Positions 45,408 through 58,159 of a stretch of DNA of 64,000 nt are shown here, in pieces. This DNA comes from Plantago ovata (lineage: Eukaryota; Streptophyta; Magnoliopsida; Lamiales; Plantaginaceae). The notes beneath the pieces are model-generated. The model ran no database searches, had not been told where the DNA came from, and saw only the letters and a program-made list of their open reading frames with translations. The stretch spans positions 46,393,129 to 46,457,128 of the forward strand of contig CM051455.1 in NCBI GenBank assembly GCA_028274465.1, written 5' to 3'. How positions within the stretch are numbered: position 1 is the stretch's first letter; every line of letters begins with the position of its first letter. Made by a program: the position numbers and the translations under genes.

Positions 45408-45470
45408 ATGGCTTTTGTTTCTGGTTTTACTATTACTACACCTTTCTCTGCTTTTCTTGCTCTAAACTAG
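45408..45470 (+). promoter_or_regulatory. Upstream ORF in the cyclin D3 leader
   Basis: A 20-codon ORF with a good start context (AACAATGGC) encodes a hydrophobic peptide, MAFVSGFTITTPFSAFLALN, and ends in TAG 37 bp before the cyclin start codon. If it is in the transcript, ribosomes would meet it first. It could lower cyclin translation. The transcript start is not known from sequence. Confidence 0.55.
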
Positions 45471-45507
45471 AAAAAAAAAAAAAACAAGAAAGAGAGTACT
45501 CTCTATT

Positions 45508-47344
45508 ATGGCTATTGACAACAGCAGCATTGCACAAGAGTCCTTCTGTCTTGACAACCTTTACTGTGATGAAGAAGAGTTTCTAGATGATGATGATGAC
45601 AAAAGTGAAGTCACATTATTAGACAGTGATGAAGATTTCACCTCACATCAGGTGTTGCTGCTGGAGCAAGATTTGATGTGGGATGATGAAGAGCTTGAGT
45701 CCCTTTTTCTCAAGGAGAAAGAAACGTTTTTTATCACCCCAAATTCCCAGGGTAGAAAAGATGCTGTTGAGTGGATTCTCAGGGTCAATTCCCATTATGG
45801 CTTCTCTGCCTTGACTGCTATTCTTGCAGTTAATTACTTTGACAGGTTTCTTGCAACCTTAAGTTTTCAACAAGATAAGCAGCCATGGGTTATGCAGCTT
45901 GCTGCTGTTACTTGTCTCTCTTTAGCTGCTAAAGTTGAAGAAACCTATGTCCCTCTTCTCTTAGACCTTCAAGTATGTGTCTTTTCCATTTTCTTGGTGT
46001 TTTTTTTTTTTTTTCTTTTTCTTTTCTAGGTTTTTAGCTTATGTTTTTGTTGGTGGAACAGGTGGTTGAAACAGAGTTCATGTTTGAGGCCAAAACCATA
46101 CAAAAAGGGGAGCTTTGTGTGCTTTCATCACTCAAATGGAGGATGAATCCAGTTACTGCTATATCATTCATTGATCACATTATCAGAAGGCTTGGTTTGA
46201 AGTGTTATGTCCATTGGGAGTTTCTTCACAGGTGTGAGAGCCTTCTTCTGTCTCTTCTCTCTGGTGAGTAGTGTAATATAACATACTGTAGTTTTTATTA
46301 TATTGTTTATTACTCCATTATGTATGATTATAAAGATTGGATCTTTATGCTAAAGTGTTGTACATTGTTTTCTTGTGTTTGTTTGGTGATTATTTACTAC
46401 AGATTCAAGATTTGTATGCTACCTTCCATCTGTCTTGGCTACTGCCACAATGCTTCATGTCATTCACCAAGTTGACCATGGCAATGGAATGGACTATGAA
46501 AACCAGCTTCTTGGCATACTCAATTTGAACAAGGTTTGGCATTTCATAGTCTGTCATTTTGTGGGATTCTTGTTTTATGTACTCCATTTTCTTGTTTTAT
46601 ATATTTAGCACTTGGTGGAGTTTCAACTTTAAGTGCTTTGGATCCTTTGCAACTTCGATGCACAACGTTGATGTGTATTAGCTGCATTGCTTGCTAGTTA
46701 GTCCATTATTAGCTATAAACAAAATTTAGGTAGTGTGGATTCTATCAACACTTAAATGAGGATGAATTTTGGTTTAGTTCGCGAAAATGTGTAGTCAATC
46801 GTGCCATACGAGAAACTTAGGGGCGCGTAGTGTTCCCTAAATCGATTTTAGCTTCGATGAGATTCAATAAGTTCCGAACTTTAATTAGTCGAATGATGTA
46901 ACGTGCAATGTAAGCATTATCTTTTGATCACGAATGCTCTGATGTGTAACGTGCAACGTTAGCATTATCTTTTTATCGCGAATGCGCATATCATTCAATG
47001 TTAACATTATCGTTGATCACAGAATGCCCTGATGCAGATTCTGGTTAGTAACACTAACAAGTTCTTCATGTTAACAGGAAGAAGTGGATGATTGTTATGA
47101 GTTCATCACATCCATACTCTCCAAAACCGCGACATGTGCGAAAACTTATCCCAAAAAGCGCAAACTAGGCGAAATCCCGGAGAGTCCTAATGGAGTAACA
47201 GATGCAGTGTTCACTTCTGATAGCTCAAATGATTCATGGGGCATGGGATCATCTTGCATTTCATCACCAAGACACCAAGTTTTCAAGAAAAGCAGAGTTA
47301 AAGAGCAGACAATGAGATTGCCAAGCAGAGTTTTTGTGGAGTAA
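45508..47344 (+). CDS. CYCD3: D-type cyclin, CYCD3 class, four exons
   Basis: Exons 45508-45972, 46062-46263, 46403-46533 and 47078-47344 join in frame to 354 residues, normal for CYCD3. An LxCxE retinoblastoma-binding motif lies near the N-terminus (LYCDE, residues 18-22), followed by an acidic stretch EEFLDDDDD. The cyclin box has RKDAVEWILRVNSHYGFSAL, AVNYFDRFL, WVMQLAAVTCLSLAAKVEET and PLLLDLQV, and the C-terminal cyclin fold starts at MEFxAKTIQ-like EAKTIQKGELCVLSSLKWRM. The tail carries RLPSRVFVE. It is the regulatory subunit of CDKA in the nucleus and drives G1/S entry downstream of cytokinin and sucrose in the family. Ser/Thr-rich tail sequences may act in turnover. The subclass number (D3;1-3) cannot be set. 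Confidence 0.94.
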
Positions 47345-50300
47345 AGCTTCCCATTTTTTGCAGGATTAATATTGGTTTATGTTATATAAAATGTTTATGA
47401 AATTTAATCAAAATTAGTACTACTATTACTACTACTATCATTCTGTTGGTGCCTGCATTTTGGAGGTCAAGTAAAAGTCAAGATGCCTTTCTGGTGAACA
47501 AGTACTCTGGCAATTATGGACACCAAGAGAAGGAAAGAAACAAATGGAGTTGGTAGTAATTGCAGAGAGAAAGAGCTGGCTGGCATTTAACTTGGATGAT
47601 GATGAAAATAGGGGTGAAAAAAGAAAAAATGGAAATCACAAGCAATGCAATTGCAATGAATAAATGTCCTTGTTACATCTGGACTATGTTTCTCTACTTT
47701 TGTGTTTTTAATTTGCAAATTTTCAAACCTCTCTTTAGTCTCTTTCAAGACTGTTGCGAAAAGTTTGATGTATATGTGAACATTACTATAATTTCATCAA
47801 TTTTATAATAATCATTTTGGAAGTATGGTCTATATCTTCATTTCTATATCTTATCTTAAAATAAGAACCTTGTTACTTTCATTCAATCTACTCACAACTT
47901 ATGACTATGAAGTTTTTGGTTGTATTTGAAACAAGGAGATGAAATCAAAATACTAATCATGCACCTTTCTTTTTCAAATTTGTTCATAACAACTTTATAG
48001 TTAATCTTGCTCTGGATATTTATGAGTAAATTCTTTTTACGCACATGGTGATAATAAAGAGGTGAGTGATCAATAGTTGGAAGATATTTCATTAGTAAAT
48101 ACATATATACAAAGGGATATAGACTGACAAAAGATCAGAACGTTATACATTTTTGCCAAAGAGATCGAAATCTTGATGTTCAGACCTTCAAGGTCATATG
48201 CAAAGTAGTACTAGAATATACAAGTAGTTGAAACTTATATATTTTGTATTTCTTAATAAATAAATAATCTAGTTTATTGTGTGGAGGGTTTTGAGTTTAA
48301 AAGAAAGCAATAAAGTCAAAGCAAGCATCAATATGAAGAAATAATTTACAAGATCTTATATATGAAAAGAGCCTAAAACACACGATGGAAACAAAGAAAG
48401 AAGCGTACTCAACATGGGAATTACCCTACAACTTGAAGACGGTGTAGTTGTGTAGAAGACTAACCTTGGTGTGAAGTACTATCATTGAAGACTATAAACA
48501 CAAGCAAGGAGTCGACTACGGCACACACAATAAAATAAATCAAGTCTTTAGAGCTTTATATTATGTTATGTTTCTGTGTCTCTGTAACTAGTTGTGTAAA
48601 TGCTAAGTAGATTGCTAGGTTCTCTTAATAGTACGCCTATAGTAATTATTAGGAAATAGCTTTGCTTCTTTCTTTAGTGAAGTTTTCTAGGAGGAATTGT
48701 TTGGAGTTTTCACGCATGATTTGTAAAAACTATTTTATTTAGTATAGAGCCGGAACCACTAGGGTTGTTTGGAGCTTTCCAAGCGGTCTATTAGGGTTGT
48801 TTAGATTTAATCACTGCGTCTTTACTTTCACCGCTTCATATTACTATACTACTACATGATTGTTCTTCTGCAAGTGACGAATCAAGGTGTTGCCAAGACA
48901 CCATAACCTAAAACCTGTGTATGGATTAAAATTTGGTACTAGTCAATAGTCATGTTATATCCTTCAACACTCCTCTTAGATTCTCTATGTTTCATCTTTT
49001 TGGCATTCACATACTTACCGCACTAATCAAGAATACATATAATACCAATCTACTAAAAACTATTCTAAAATGAAAATGTAAATAATTCTTTTGAAAAAAT
49101 AAGGAATTAATAGAAGAATTGATTTTGAAATAAGGAAAAGACAAGTCTAGAAAGTTTTGGCGCTCTGCTAAAGGAGTATGAAAACAAATGTATGCATAAA
49201 AAAGATAGCACAAACCTAAAACAATCATGATTAATGAGCCTGTATATATTGATCTGTTTTTGGTGGTTGTGTTAGATATAAATGATAAATCTCTCTAGAA
49301 TGAATGAAAAGAGGAAAGGGGAAAAGTAAATCTTGAACATTCATACTACTACAAGACAAAAACATAAAAAAAAAAATACTCCTACCTTGGTTGGTCCCGT
49401 TAAACTTTTCTTCCTTCGCTTTTTACCACATTCAGAGATGAGTAAATAAATAAGTAATTAAAATTTTCTGTTAATAAAAATCTGATAATCTGTATAGTAA
49501 TACTAATAAGTAATAAGCCTTAGTTTATGTCATTGAATTATACCCTTTATTATCATTTGGTACTTCCAGAATGAATGAATGTGAGGGACAAAAATGAATT
49601 TTTCTTTTTTAAGAGTGATTTTGCGGTGGAGTTGAGTTCATGCTGTGAATTTTGTGGACTGAAGCTACAGAACATGCATGCATGGCATGATGGCATCAAA
49701 ACAAGACAACAATGTGTTCATATATAGTACTCCTACTCCTGTATAGACTTGTGCCTGAGCTATATTAAGGCATCATTATATTGCAACAAGTGGTGATCAA
49801 TGATTATTACTTACTCACTAATTAGTACTCCTGACGATTAGTCTAATTCGACATGACATTATGCATGTGCCACATTCATTGCCCCATCCCAACCAATATA
49901 CGAATACGACCCTCTTTGGCTTCACATACGTACAACATTTATTACTACTTGTCTGCACTCTGCCCCTCTAAAATTATTAAACAAAAAAATTATTTGTAAT
50001 ATTATCATATATATATATAATTTCATCTCTAAAACTTTAAATTCTAAATCCGCCTCTTTACACATGACATATGAAAGAGTATTACAGTATTTACAACAAT
50101 CCTTAACAACATTGTAAACTTATATCATCGAGACATTAACCACCCCATTAAGAGTAAACTTAATTAGACTAATGCAAAAGTGTAATCTACTAATTTTTCA
50201 ATAGTATTATGAAAATCTCAAATACTGAGAAATTAATAAACAATAGTAAGTCTATGTTTTCTTTATCTGAACTTCACTTTTATTTATTGTACATCATAAA

Positions 50301-51420
50301 AAAACATTTAACTTTTAAACTGAATTTAATAATTGTTTTTACTAACATAACAAAGCCTAAGCCTTTTAAAAAAATACTTTTACCTTTATTAACTTATCTA
50401 CTTTTTAGTTGGAAGCTTTTATTCTTCATTTATAGTAGTGTTATGATAATATATAAGATTGAATTGAATGTTTATAACCTAAGGTAGATAGTATTATTGT
50501 GTACTCTCTGGATTGTGCAGGATTAATTCAGAGGTCCTTTAATTCTGAAGTATATGCCTGGCTACTCGAATGCCTTTTAATTGGGTTGTAATTTCAAGGC
50601 AATATATACCTATACTTTTTTCCGTATGATTGAGTCAAAAAAGAAGAAGAGTCGGTTAATAGTCATTTGTTTTTTGTTTTTTTCTATACGTGTGATTTTA
50701 GATTGAAATTTTAGGAGGTTTATATAATGAGTGTAGTGTGTTGGTTTAGTGTTAGTACCCACAATAAAATTGTGAGATGAAGATTTACAAAAAATAGAAA
50801 GGTATAAAATCTAAGGGAATCGAACAAAAATAGAATACGTATAGAATAAAAAGCAGATGATTATCATAAGTGCATGCTCGACAAATACAAGTATGGGCGG
50901 TTAACTGCGCAATCATCATTCACTCATCATAGCTCCTAGTAGTACCATAACAAACATGTCATACACCAATTCTATACAGTAGTTTCCTTTTTTTTTTTCT
51001 TTTTTCTAGTTAAAGGTTATAATTTTCATCACATATTTAGATTCTCTCAAATAATTGAATTATTTTTCTTTCGGGTAAAATGTTAAGCGCACACGTAATA
51101 ATGATGCATATTTTTCTTCTGAGGGATTGGAATTATGAAACACACCACGAAATAGTTGGTCCAAAACGTGACTCTTTCAGGAGAGTGTTTGGCATTGATG
51201 TTATGTAAATATGCTCGGCCAGTTTAGCTGATGTGTTCAAATAGGTGATCGTAATTGTCAAGAATACAATGTTGCTGCCAGTGTTATTAACACTGTGGTG
51301 TTGTGCTAACAAAACTTTGATATTATGACAACTCTTAGTAAAACACCACTGCATAGTTCTTATAACACTTTTATATTTAATAGTTTTGTCTTATCTTATT
51401 TAATATAATTGGTTCCACGT
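47345..51420. other. Gene-poor AT-rich region 3' of cyclin D3
   Basis: After the cyclin 3' UTR no gene is supported. Short frames lack recognisable motifs. The stretch 48290-48900 (GAGTCGACTACGGC, TAATTATTAGGAAATAGC and similar) looks like degraded LTR-type sequence, but I could not pair terminal repeats. Confidence 0.4.
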
Positions 51421-52885
51421 TTTTAGGTTTTTGTGATGTGCATATCTGGAAGTTGTGGAGTCAAGACGTAGGAAGAAAATGTAGAAGTCGTAAGACTTTT
51501 CTTGAGCAAGATTTTGAGACAAGAACAAGTAGAGATATAATAACAATCAAAGTATATATATAAAAATATTCAAACAATTGAAATATCTTACAAAATAGGA
51601 TATACTTGAATATTGATGCGACCACAAAGACATTCCTTTGCACACTTCAAGAACGAAACAAGTCACGTATGGATTGCACCAATCTCCAATCTTCCAACAA
51701 CATCCAAGGAGTAACCAACAACAAGTAGTACACAAGGTGGCGAGTAGAGTCGATAGTTTGACTATCTCTCCTTAAGACAAGATTGCCCCACTCGTGGTGC
51801 TTACGGAATTTTGGCAATAGTCTCCCAGGATAAAACTACTTTGAGTATGATTGAGATAAAAAGAGAAAGCAAGTGAGAAGGAAAGTATCAAATGCTTTGG
51901 ATGTGTGTTTGGAAATGAACCATATTCCCATATTTATACTTCTCAAAGGCTTCCATGAATTGGTAATTGGTATGAAAACACTTCAAAAAGATGCAATGAA
52001 TGGTTTGCAACCATTCAACCAATTGCCAAAAGGTTGGAAAATCTCGTTGCCACTTCACTGGATAAGACCGGATTAATTTGATCAGAACACTTCACAAGTG
52101 TTGCAATGGTCCAGTGGTAGAAACTCTCTCCTGTTACCTGTCAAGTCACAGATTCGACTCCTTTTAGTTTATGACTTTTTCCAACCTTTTCCTTATTGAA
52201 AACCATTGTGAAAGGTCACAATTCACTAATTCATTTTGTTTAAACTTGCGTATTTAATTTCTCAATAATTTTGAGTAATTAATCACATTTAAACACAAAT
52301 GAATAACATTTCAACAATGCAATTTGGATATATCTTTGTAAACCTCATTTGCTTCTTCCCATGAATTTTAGTACAGTGGATCCAACTGTATTTGAATGAT
52401 TTAATTCATTCATGTATCGATCAACACACTATGTGCAGTAATCACCTTTCACCACACGGGATTTTAGTGACTTAATGCTTTAATGACATCCATTTCAACA
52501 AACGGAAATACACGATCATGAAAATCTTGTTTCCAACGTGTTGGGCGCCCATATGATTAATACATCGAACGAATTCAAATCGCATTTGTTTCACCAAAAT
52601 TCCCAACAAAAAAGAATATAAGAAGAGTTCAAATATTGGAAAAGATCTTTCAAGAGTTATCAAGATAAGGAAAGATCTCGTAACAAGAAGACTTGGTGTT
52701 AAAGTCTCAATAATCAGAAGATCTTAAGAGACGATTATTACCTCAGTGAAGGAGATTCTCAAGATTCTTCTCAACACTATATATACGAGTGAGAAGTCGA
52801 CTTTCACAATATACAATGAGAACAACGAAGTTTAGAGTTATAATACGTACAAAGAGTTCTCTGTTTGTATTATCACAAGTTTTTA
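51421..52885. other. Degraded retroelement-like DNA
   Basis: The sequence around 51600-52080 and 52600-52860 has the style of LTR-retrotransposon or TRIM DNA (moderate GC, A-rich plus strand). It has no gag or pol frame and no paired LTR that I could find. Treat as unclassified. Confidence 0.3.
52102..52175 (+). repeat. tRNA-like sequence with A and B boxes
   Basis: TGGTCCAGTGGTAGAA resembles a Pol III A box, and AGATTCGACTCC 40 bp later resembles a B box. The surrounding sequence does not fold convincingly into a cloverleaf with an acceptor stem, so a functional tRNA is unlikely. It is more likely a SINE head or tRNA-derived relic. Confidence 0.5.
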
Positions 52886-53158
52886 CTCTCTCCGTCCCGG
52901 TGAGAAGCCTACGTTTTCTTTTTGCACGGTTTTTAATGAGGGGTTTTGTTTGATAGTGATTTATTAATATAGAATGGAATGTGGATCAATATTTAAATGG
53001 TAGTGATGGGGAAAAGAATTAAAGTAAAGTGTGAATATGGGGACAATGATTAAAGTAACATAAATGTTATGTGGGGTAGCTTCCAAAAATAAAAACGTAA
53101 AGAATTGATTGGGACGGCCCAAAAAGGAATACGTAAAGAAATGAGCGGGACAGATGAG
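52886..53158. mobile_element. Stowaway-like MITE (273 bp)
   Basis: The left end CTCTCTCCGTCCCGGTGA and the right end, read on the other strand as CTCATCTGTCCCGCTCAT, are inverted repeats extending about 45 bp (ACGTTT/ACGTAT, CTTTTTG). TA dinucleotides flank it (52884-52885 and 53159-53160). This is the Tc1/Mariner Stowaway pattern. Confidence 0.85.
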
Positions 53159-53160
53159 TA

Positions 53161-53975
53161 TAATTTATTTTAGAATACGATTTATACCTCTTACTAGATA
53201 GGTTTTATTCATCGGTGAGTGTCACCCGTTCCTGTGTTTGCTAGAAAAATTAGATTCAAAACTACAATTCATTGTACGACTAATTCATTCCAGGATTTTA
53301 GTCGAATGGCACCGAGCAATAGAAATATTGCTTGAGAAAAAAAATTCTCTGAATTATTTTATAAGTTTTTGTTGTGTATTGTTTTACACTCATATTTACT
53401 TTAGTCTACGGTAGTGTTGTGATAAGTGTTATCACAACAATTGGCTAAACACTGCAATATTCATTTAATATAAAGTTCAATTTAGATCCTATACATACTT
53501 TCATTTCATTGATGGTCTTGTATGATGACAAGTGTGGAGTTGGTCACTTTGACCAGTATGCTCACCTGCTCGGGACAAGTCGGACGACATAATCTAACAA
53601 CATGACATAAAATGATAATACAAGACTATGTTGTTGATGGACAGATTTTTTTTTTTTTTCACAGTTAAACTTATGCATTAGATAATAGGTTTAGTATATA
53701 CATCCTATAGAAAAGAAAAGGCGTAGACGGAAATGAAAATCAGTCGAAGGAACAAGTAAAGTATAAACGATTTGTGAAGAAAGAAGATAAGATGTAACAC
53801 TTCTAGTGGTGTACAAAACCTTGATTTTTCGCCTTTCGTTGAGGAGAATACAAAGTCATCTAGGAATAGGTTCGAGCTATTTGAAATTCTTACATATTGT
53901 ACAGGGAGATAAGATTCCAATGTCTCTGATGAAGATCTATGCCTCGCCCGGTACATCAACACTAAGCTCAGTTGT
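53161..53975. other. Gene-free spacer
   Basis: AT-rich. A minus-strand open frame at 53705-53962 has no recognisable motif and runs through T-rich DNA. I do not call a gene. Confidence 0.45.
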
Positions 53976-55767
53976 ACGCGTGTGAAGCGTAATCTTGTAA
54001 AACATTATTGTTTTATTACATAATATATTGATATAAATGGAGTGAATATATAATCTTCACATAATGACTTCAAACGTAATAAAAAAAATAATTAATTGAG
54101 TAATTAAACTTAATATACATGGTGTGCTATAAATGTATATAGTTTTTGTAGTTATGCAATTAATAGTTTTGAATTGAATTATATTAAACATATGAAAAGT
54201 ATTCTTCCGATGAGTTAATAACCATCAAATACATCTCTAAACTTTGGAAACATTCAACTTCGAAATCTGTAATGTATCTTTTTCGCATGTTAATTGGTAT
54301 TCTTCATCAGTTGAATATATTGTCATGTGCTTCATATAAACATTCTAGTTTCATAATATAATATTTTTAGTTATTTTTATCGTATGATTTAAGAATAATT
54401 AAAGGTCAAAATGACCATCGAAAAATTCAACAAAATCAAGTGTTATATTTATTATTGGACGGAGGAAGTATGTCTTTTTTTATAAGAACATATCATGGTT
54501 ATTTTTAAAATTAAGTATAATACGTCATACAACTTTATGTTAAAAAATAAAAATTTAAGAAGAGAATAAATAAAAAAGAAAAAAATTACGTCAATAAGAT
54601 TCGAACCCAACACCTTCAACTAAAATAATGATACAAATAATAGAGAAAAATCAAGCCAACAAGATTCGAACCAAACACCTTCAATAAAAATAATAGAGAA
54701 AAATCACGCCAACAGGATTCGAACCTTGTATCTTTTAATTAACTAATGACACATGTACGCACCAAATTGAAATTGGATAAGCAAGATCAAAACGGATTAA
54801 AATTGATTGGTAGGTCAATCAATTGGGTAAATCAACCGACTTATTATATTACTAGGAACCGCGTCACACGCTACGCGTGTGAAGCGTAATCTTGTAAAAT
54901 ATTATTGTTTTATTAAATAATATATTGAAATAAATGGAATGAATATATAATTTTCACATAATGACTTCAAACGTAATAAAAAAATAACTAATTGAGTAAT
55001 TAAACTTAATATAAATGGTGTGCTATAAATGTATATAGGTTTTGTAGTTATGCAATTAATAGTTTTAAATTGAACTATATTAGACATACAAAAAGTATTC
55101 TTCCGATGAGTTAAGAACCATCAGATACATCTCTAAACTTTGGAAACATTCAACTTCAAAATCTGCAATGCATCTTTTTCGCATGTTAATTGGTATTTTT
55201 CATCAGTTGAATATATTGTCAAGTGCTTCATATAAACATTCTAGTTGCATAATATAATATTTTTAGTTATTTTTATCGTATGATTTAAGAATAATTTAAG
55301 AATAATTTAAGATCAAAATGATCATCGAAAAAGTCAAAAAAATCAAGTGTTACATTTATTATTGGACGGAGGAAGTATGTCTTTTTTTTATAAGAACATA
55401 TCATGATTATATTTTAAAATTAAGTATAATACGTCATACAACTTTATGTTAAAAAATAAAAATTTAAGAAGAGAATAAATAAAAAATAAAAAAATTACGT
55501 CAATAAGATTCGAACCCAACACCTTCAACTAAAAAATAATGATACAAATAATATAGAAAAATCACGCCAACAAGATTCGAACCAAACACCTTCAATAAAA
55601 ATAATAATAAAAATAATGGAGAAAAATCACGCCAACAGGATTCGAACTCTACATCTTTTAATTAACTAATGACACATGTACGCACCAGATTAAAATTGGA
55701 TAAGCAAGATCAACGGATTAAAATTGATTGGTAGGTCAATCGATTGAATCAACAGGCTTATTATATT
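53976..55767. repeat. 0.9-kb tandem direct duplication
   Basis: Two copies of about 880-895 bp lie head to tail: 53976 to about 54855, and 54872 to about 55767. Both begin ACGCGTGTGAAGCGTAATCT and end at a CTTATTATATT segment. They differ by scattered substitutions and small insertions, including a doubled AAGAATAATTT in copy 2. The junction has TCACACGCTACGCGTGTGA, nearly palindromic. Each copy has three GATTCGAACC motifs and a GGACGGAGGAAGTATG Stowaway-like end. Nothing is coded. Confidence 0.9.
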
Positions 55768-55889
55768 AAAAAATTTAATTAATACTTTAATAATTAGGAA
55801 TTACTTTATTACTAAAAGTTCAATTAATACAAAATATCATAATTAATAGGGTTCTGCACGGACCGGCTATGTATGCACGAGTTCTCATC

Positions 55890-56805
55890 CGGTGCGAATC
55901 ATCTACCCCACAATATACCCCATAATTTACCCCACTTTTTTTATTGGTCCACATGGTATCATTAACTTAACTAATCCAAGATTTAAACTAACCATGGTCA
56001 TGTATTAAGTTGACCGGATTTTGTTGAAATTCTCTTTCTAAATCTCCATCTTTTATGCATTTACTAAAAATAAGATCTCAATATTTACTAAAGATAGAAT
56101 CTTAATATTACTTTTGAGTTTTGCAGCAAATAAAAATTTGTAGAACACTTATCATTTTGATTTGTATATAACAGAAATTCTCAAAAGACGATCAGCTCAA
56201 AACTCATCACCATGCATGCAGACCTGAGTTACAAAATCACCTACCTGGATAGCTATGCTGAATGTCCAAACCAAGGACATGCGAAAACTCTCTTTAATTA
56301 CCTATCCAATTAACTTAAAAGTACTATAACAATGAAGCAGTTATACTAATATTTACTCAAACATAATCACATGAAAAGTTATACTTTGGCAATAAAATAT
56401 ACAGGGTATATCATAACTATGACAAAAGAGAGTACGATACCATGGAGTATATAATATTTTTTATTTTTTTATTAACCAGCAAAAGTGTATTAATAATCCA
56501 ATCAAAATTTACAAGAAAATTGTATTAATAATAAACTGGTATAGATCATTATGAAACTGAAAGAGTAAATGTTTGCCGCAAAAAAGATCGGAATTGGCCT
56601 GAGTATTTTGTTTTGCCGCAAAGATCAAAAGAAAATATTGAGATCTTATTTTTAGTAAATGCATCAAAGATGGAGATTTAGAAAGAGAATCCCGTCACTT
56701 AATTCATGACCATGATTAGTTTAAGTCTTGAGTTAGTTAAGTTAATGATGCCATGTGGACCAATAACAAGAGTGGTGTAAATTATGGGGTAGGCGATCCG
56801 CACCG
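55890..56805. mobile_element. Mutator-like element with long terminal inverted repeats (916 bp)
   Basis: The left end CGGTGCGAATCATCTACCCC pairs with the right end, read on the other strand as CGGTGCGGATCGCCTACCCC. Similarity between the arms continues about 200 bp inward, to AAATCTCCATCTTT...AAATAAGATCTCAATATT. The 9-mer GTTCTCATC is duplicated (55881-55889 and 56806-56814). Long TIRs with a 9-bp TSD are the Mutator-like signature. There is no transposase, so it is a TIR-MULE derivative. Confidence 0.9.
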
Positions 56806-56814
56806 GTTCTCATC

Positions 56815-57528
56815 AGGCTCATTCCTGTAACATATTTGACAAATTATCAATTGCGAAATCACAAACTTGTTTTGTAATAGTACTTCTCTTTAATTTGATT
56901 GTGATATTAGAACATTCCTTATGAAAACTTTTTTTTTACTTAATTCAGGTTAACTTAAAGTCTCAATTAAGCTTAAAAATGAATTCAATGGAAATTTTTA
57001 TAGGGCTACTATTTAGTAGTAGATCATAGCAATGGGCTAGTAGCACTTATTTAAGCCCCAACTATGAGATCCACCTTAAAAACTTAAATAATATGGAGTA
57101 ATATGGTTATAATAACCTAATTAAAATTCTCAAATAAGTCCAAAATAATTGAAGATATATCATTTGTGATGGACTCTTTTCAAACTTTTATGTCAACTTT
57201 TCCTAATTGAGACTCAACCGTGAGGATTGATCTTACGATCAGTGAAGTGAACATATGATGAATTCATGGTGACCTGCACCTGCTACAACAACTTCTTAAT
57301 GAAATTTTACCTTTACCCCCCTTTTCATTTATATATTTATAGAGTATATATTTAATATTTATTCGTTTATTTTACCCCTTTTTTTCATACAGCTGTAAAG
57401 GTACAATGGACAGTAAAAGATAAATCCAATTTCCTAATTCGTTTAACTTTGGTCCCTCAAATTTATGCCTGGCTATTATTTTTCAGGTTTCACAGTGTCA
57501 CAAGGAAAATATAGTTTTGGCACTAATT
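56815..57528. other. AT-rich spacer
   Basis: No gene. The part near 57000-57075 (GGGCTACTATTTAG..., TTTAAGCCCCAACTATGAGA) resembles pieces of the repeat cluster at 58.2-58.8 kb. Confidence 0.4.
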
Positions 57529-57929
57529 GAGGTTGTTTGGCTCCATTTTTAGGATTCATTTTAGAACCAAACCTTTAAAACATGAATGGTGATTTATTTT
57601 ACAGAAGTGGATAAAAATTGTATTTGGATGAATTTTTAGAAGAAAATAGATATATAGGGTAGGGTAATAATGATGATTAAAAAAGAATTTTTTTGTTTGG
57701 TACCACGTACGGAAATTGAGGAGAATGAAGGGTATAAATGATATGGATATGGAGTATGAATGTAAAAAATGAAGGGTGGAGATTTTATTGGATTATAGGC
57801 TAGAGAGAGAAATGAATTGGATAAAAAAGATAAATTTTTTAAAACGTGAACAGTAAAACCCAAGGCGTTAAAAGAGAGATAAACAACCCAACATTTTAGG
57901 CGGTAGCTAAAAGAGAGCCAAACATCCTC
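57529..57929. mobile_element. Short TIR element / MITE (401 bp)
   Basis: The left end GAGGTTGTTTGGCTC and the right end GAGCCAAACATCCTC are inverted repeats with one mismatch. ATT flanks both sides (57526-57528 and 57930-57932). The interior has TGGATT/TAGATA-rich DNA and a minus-strand frame without motifs. The superfamily is uncertain; a 3-bp target would fit PIF/Harbinger or CACTA. Confidence 0.75.
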
Positions 57930-58159
57930 ATTGTCTTTACTCTTTTCTAGGTTTGGTTCTCAAGACTAGTAGTACTAAATTATTATTGATTGACTCTACA
58001 ATGGAGGAGCAAAGATCTTTTGCTTTGATTTTGATTAGACTCTGATATGATTAGTTCCAAAAATGGATTATTAATGAAAATTGTATGTAATAGTATAGAA
58101 TATTATTTTTAATGAGATAAAGATGTTATACTTTAATTAAAAAAAAATAGATTAGATCA

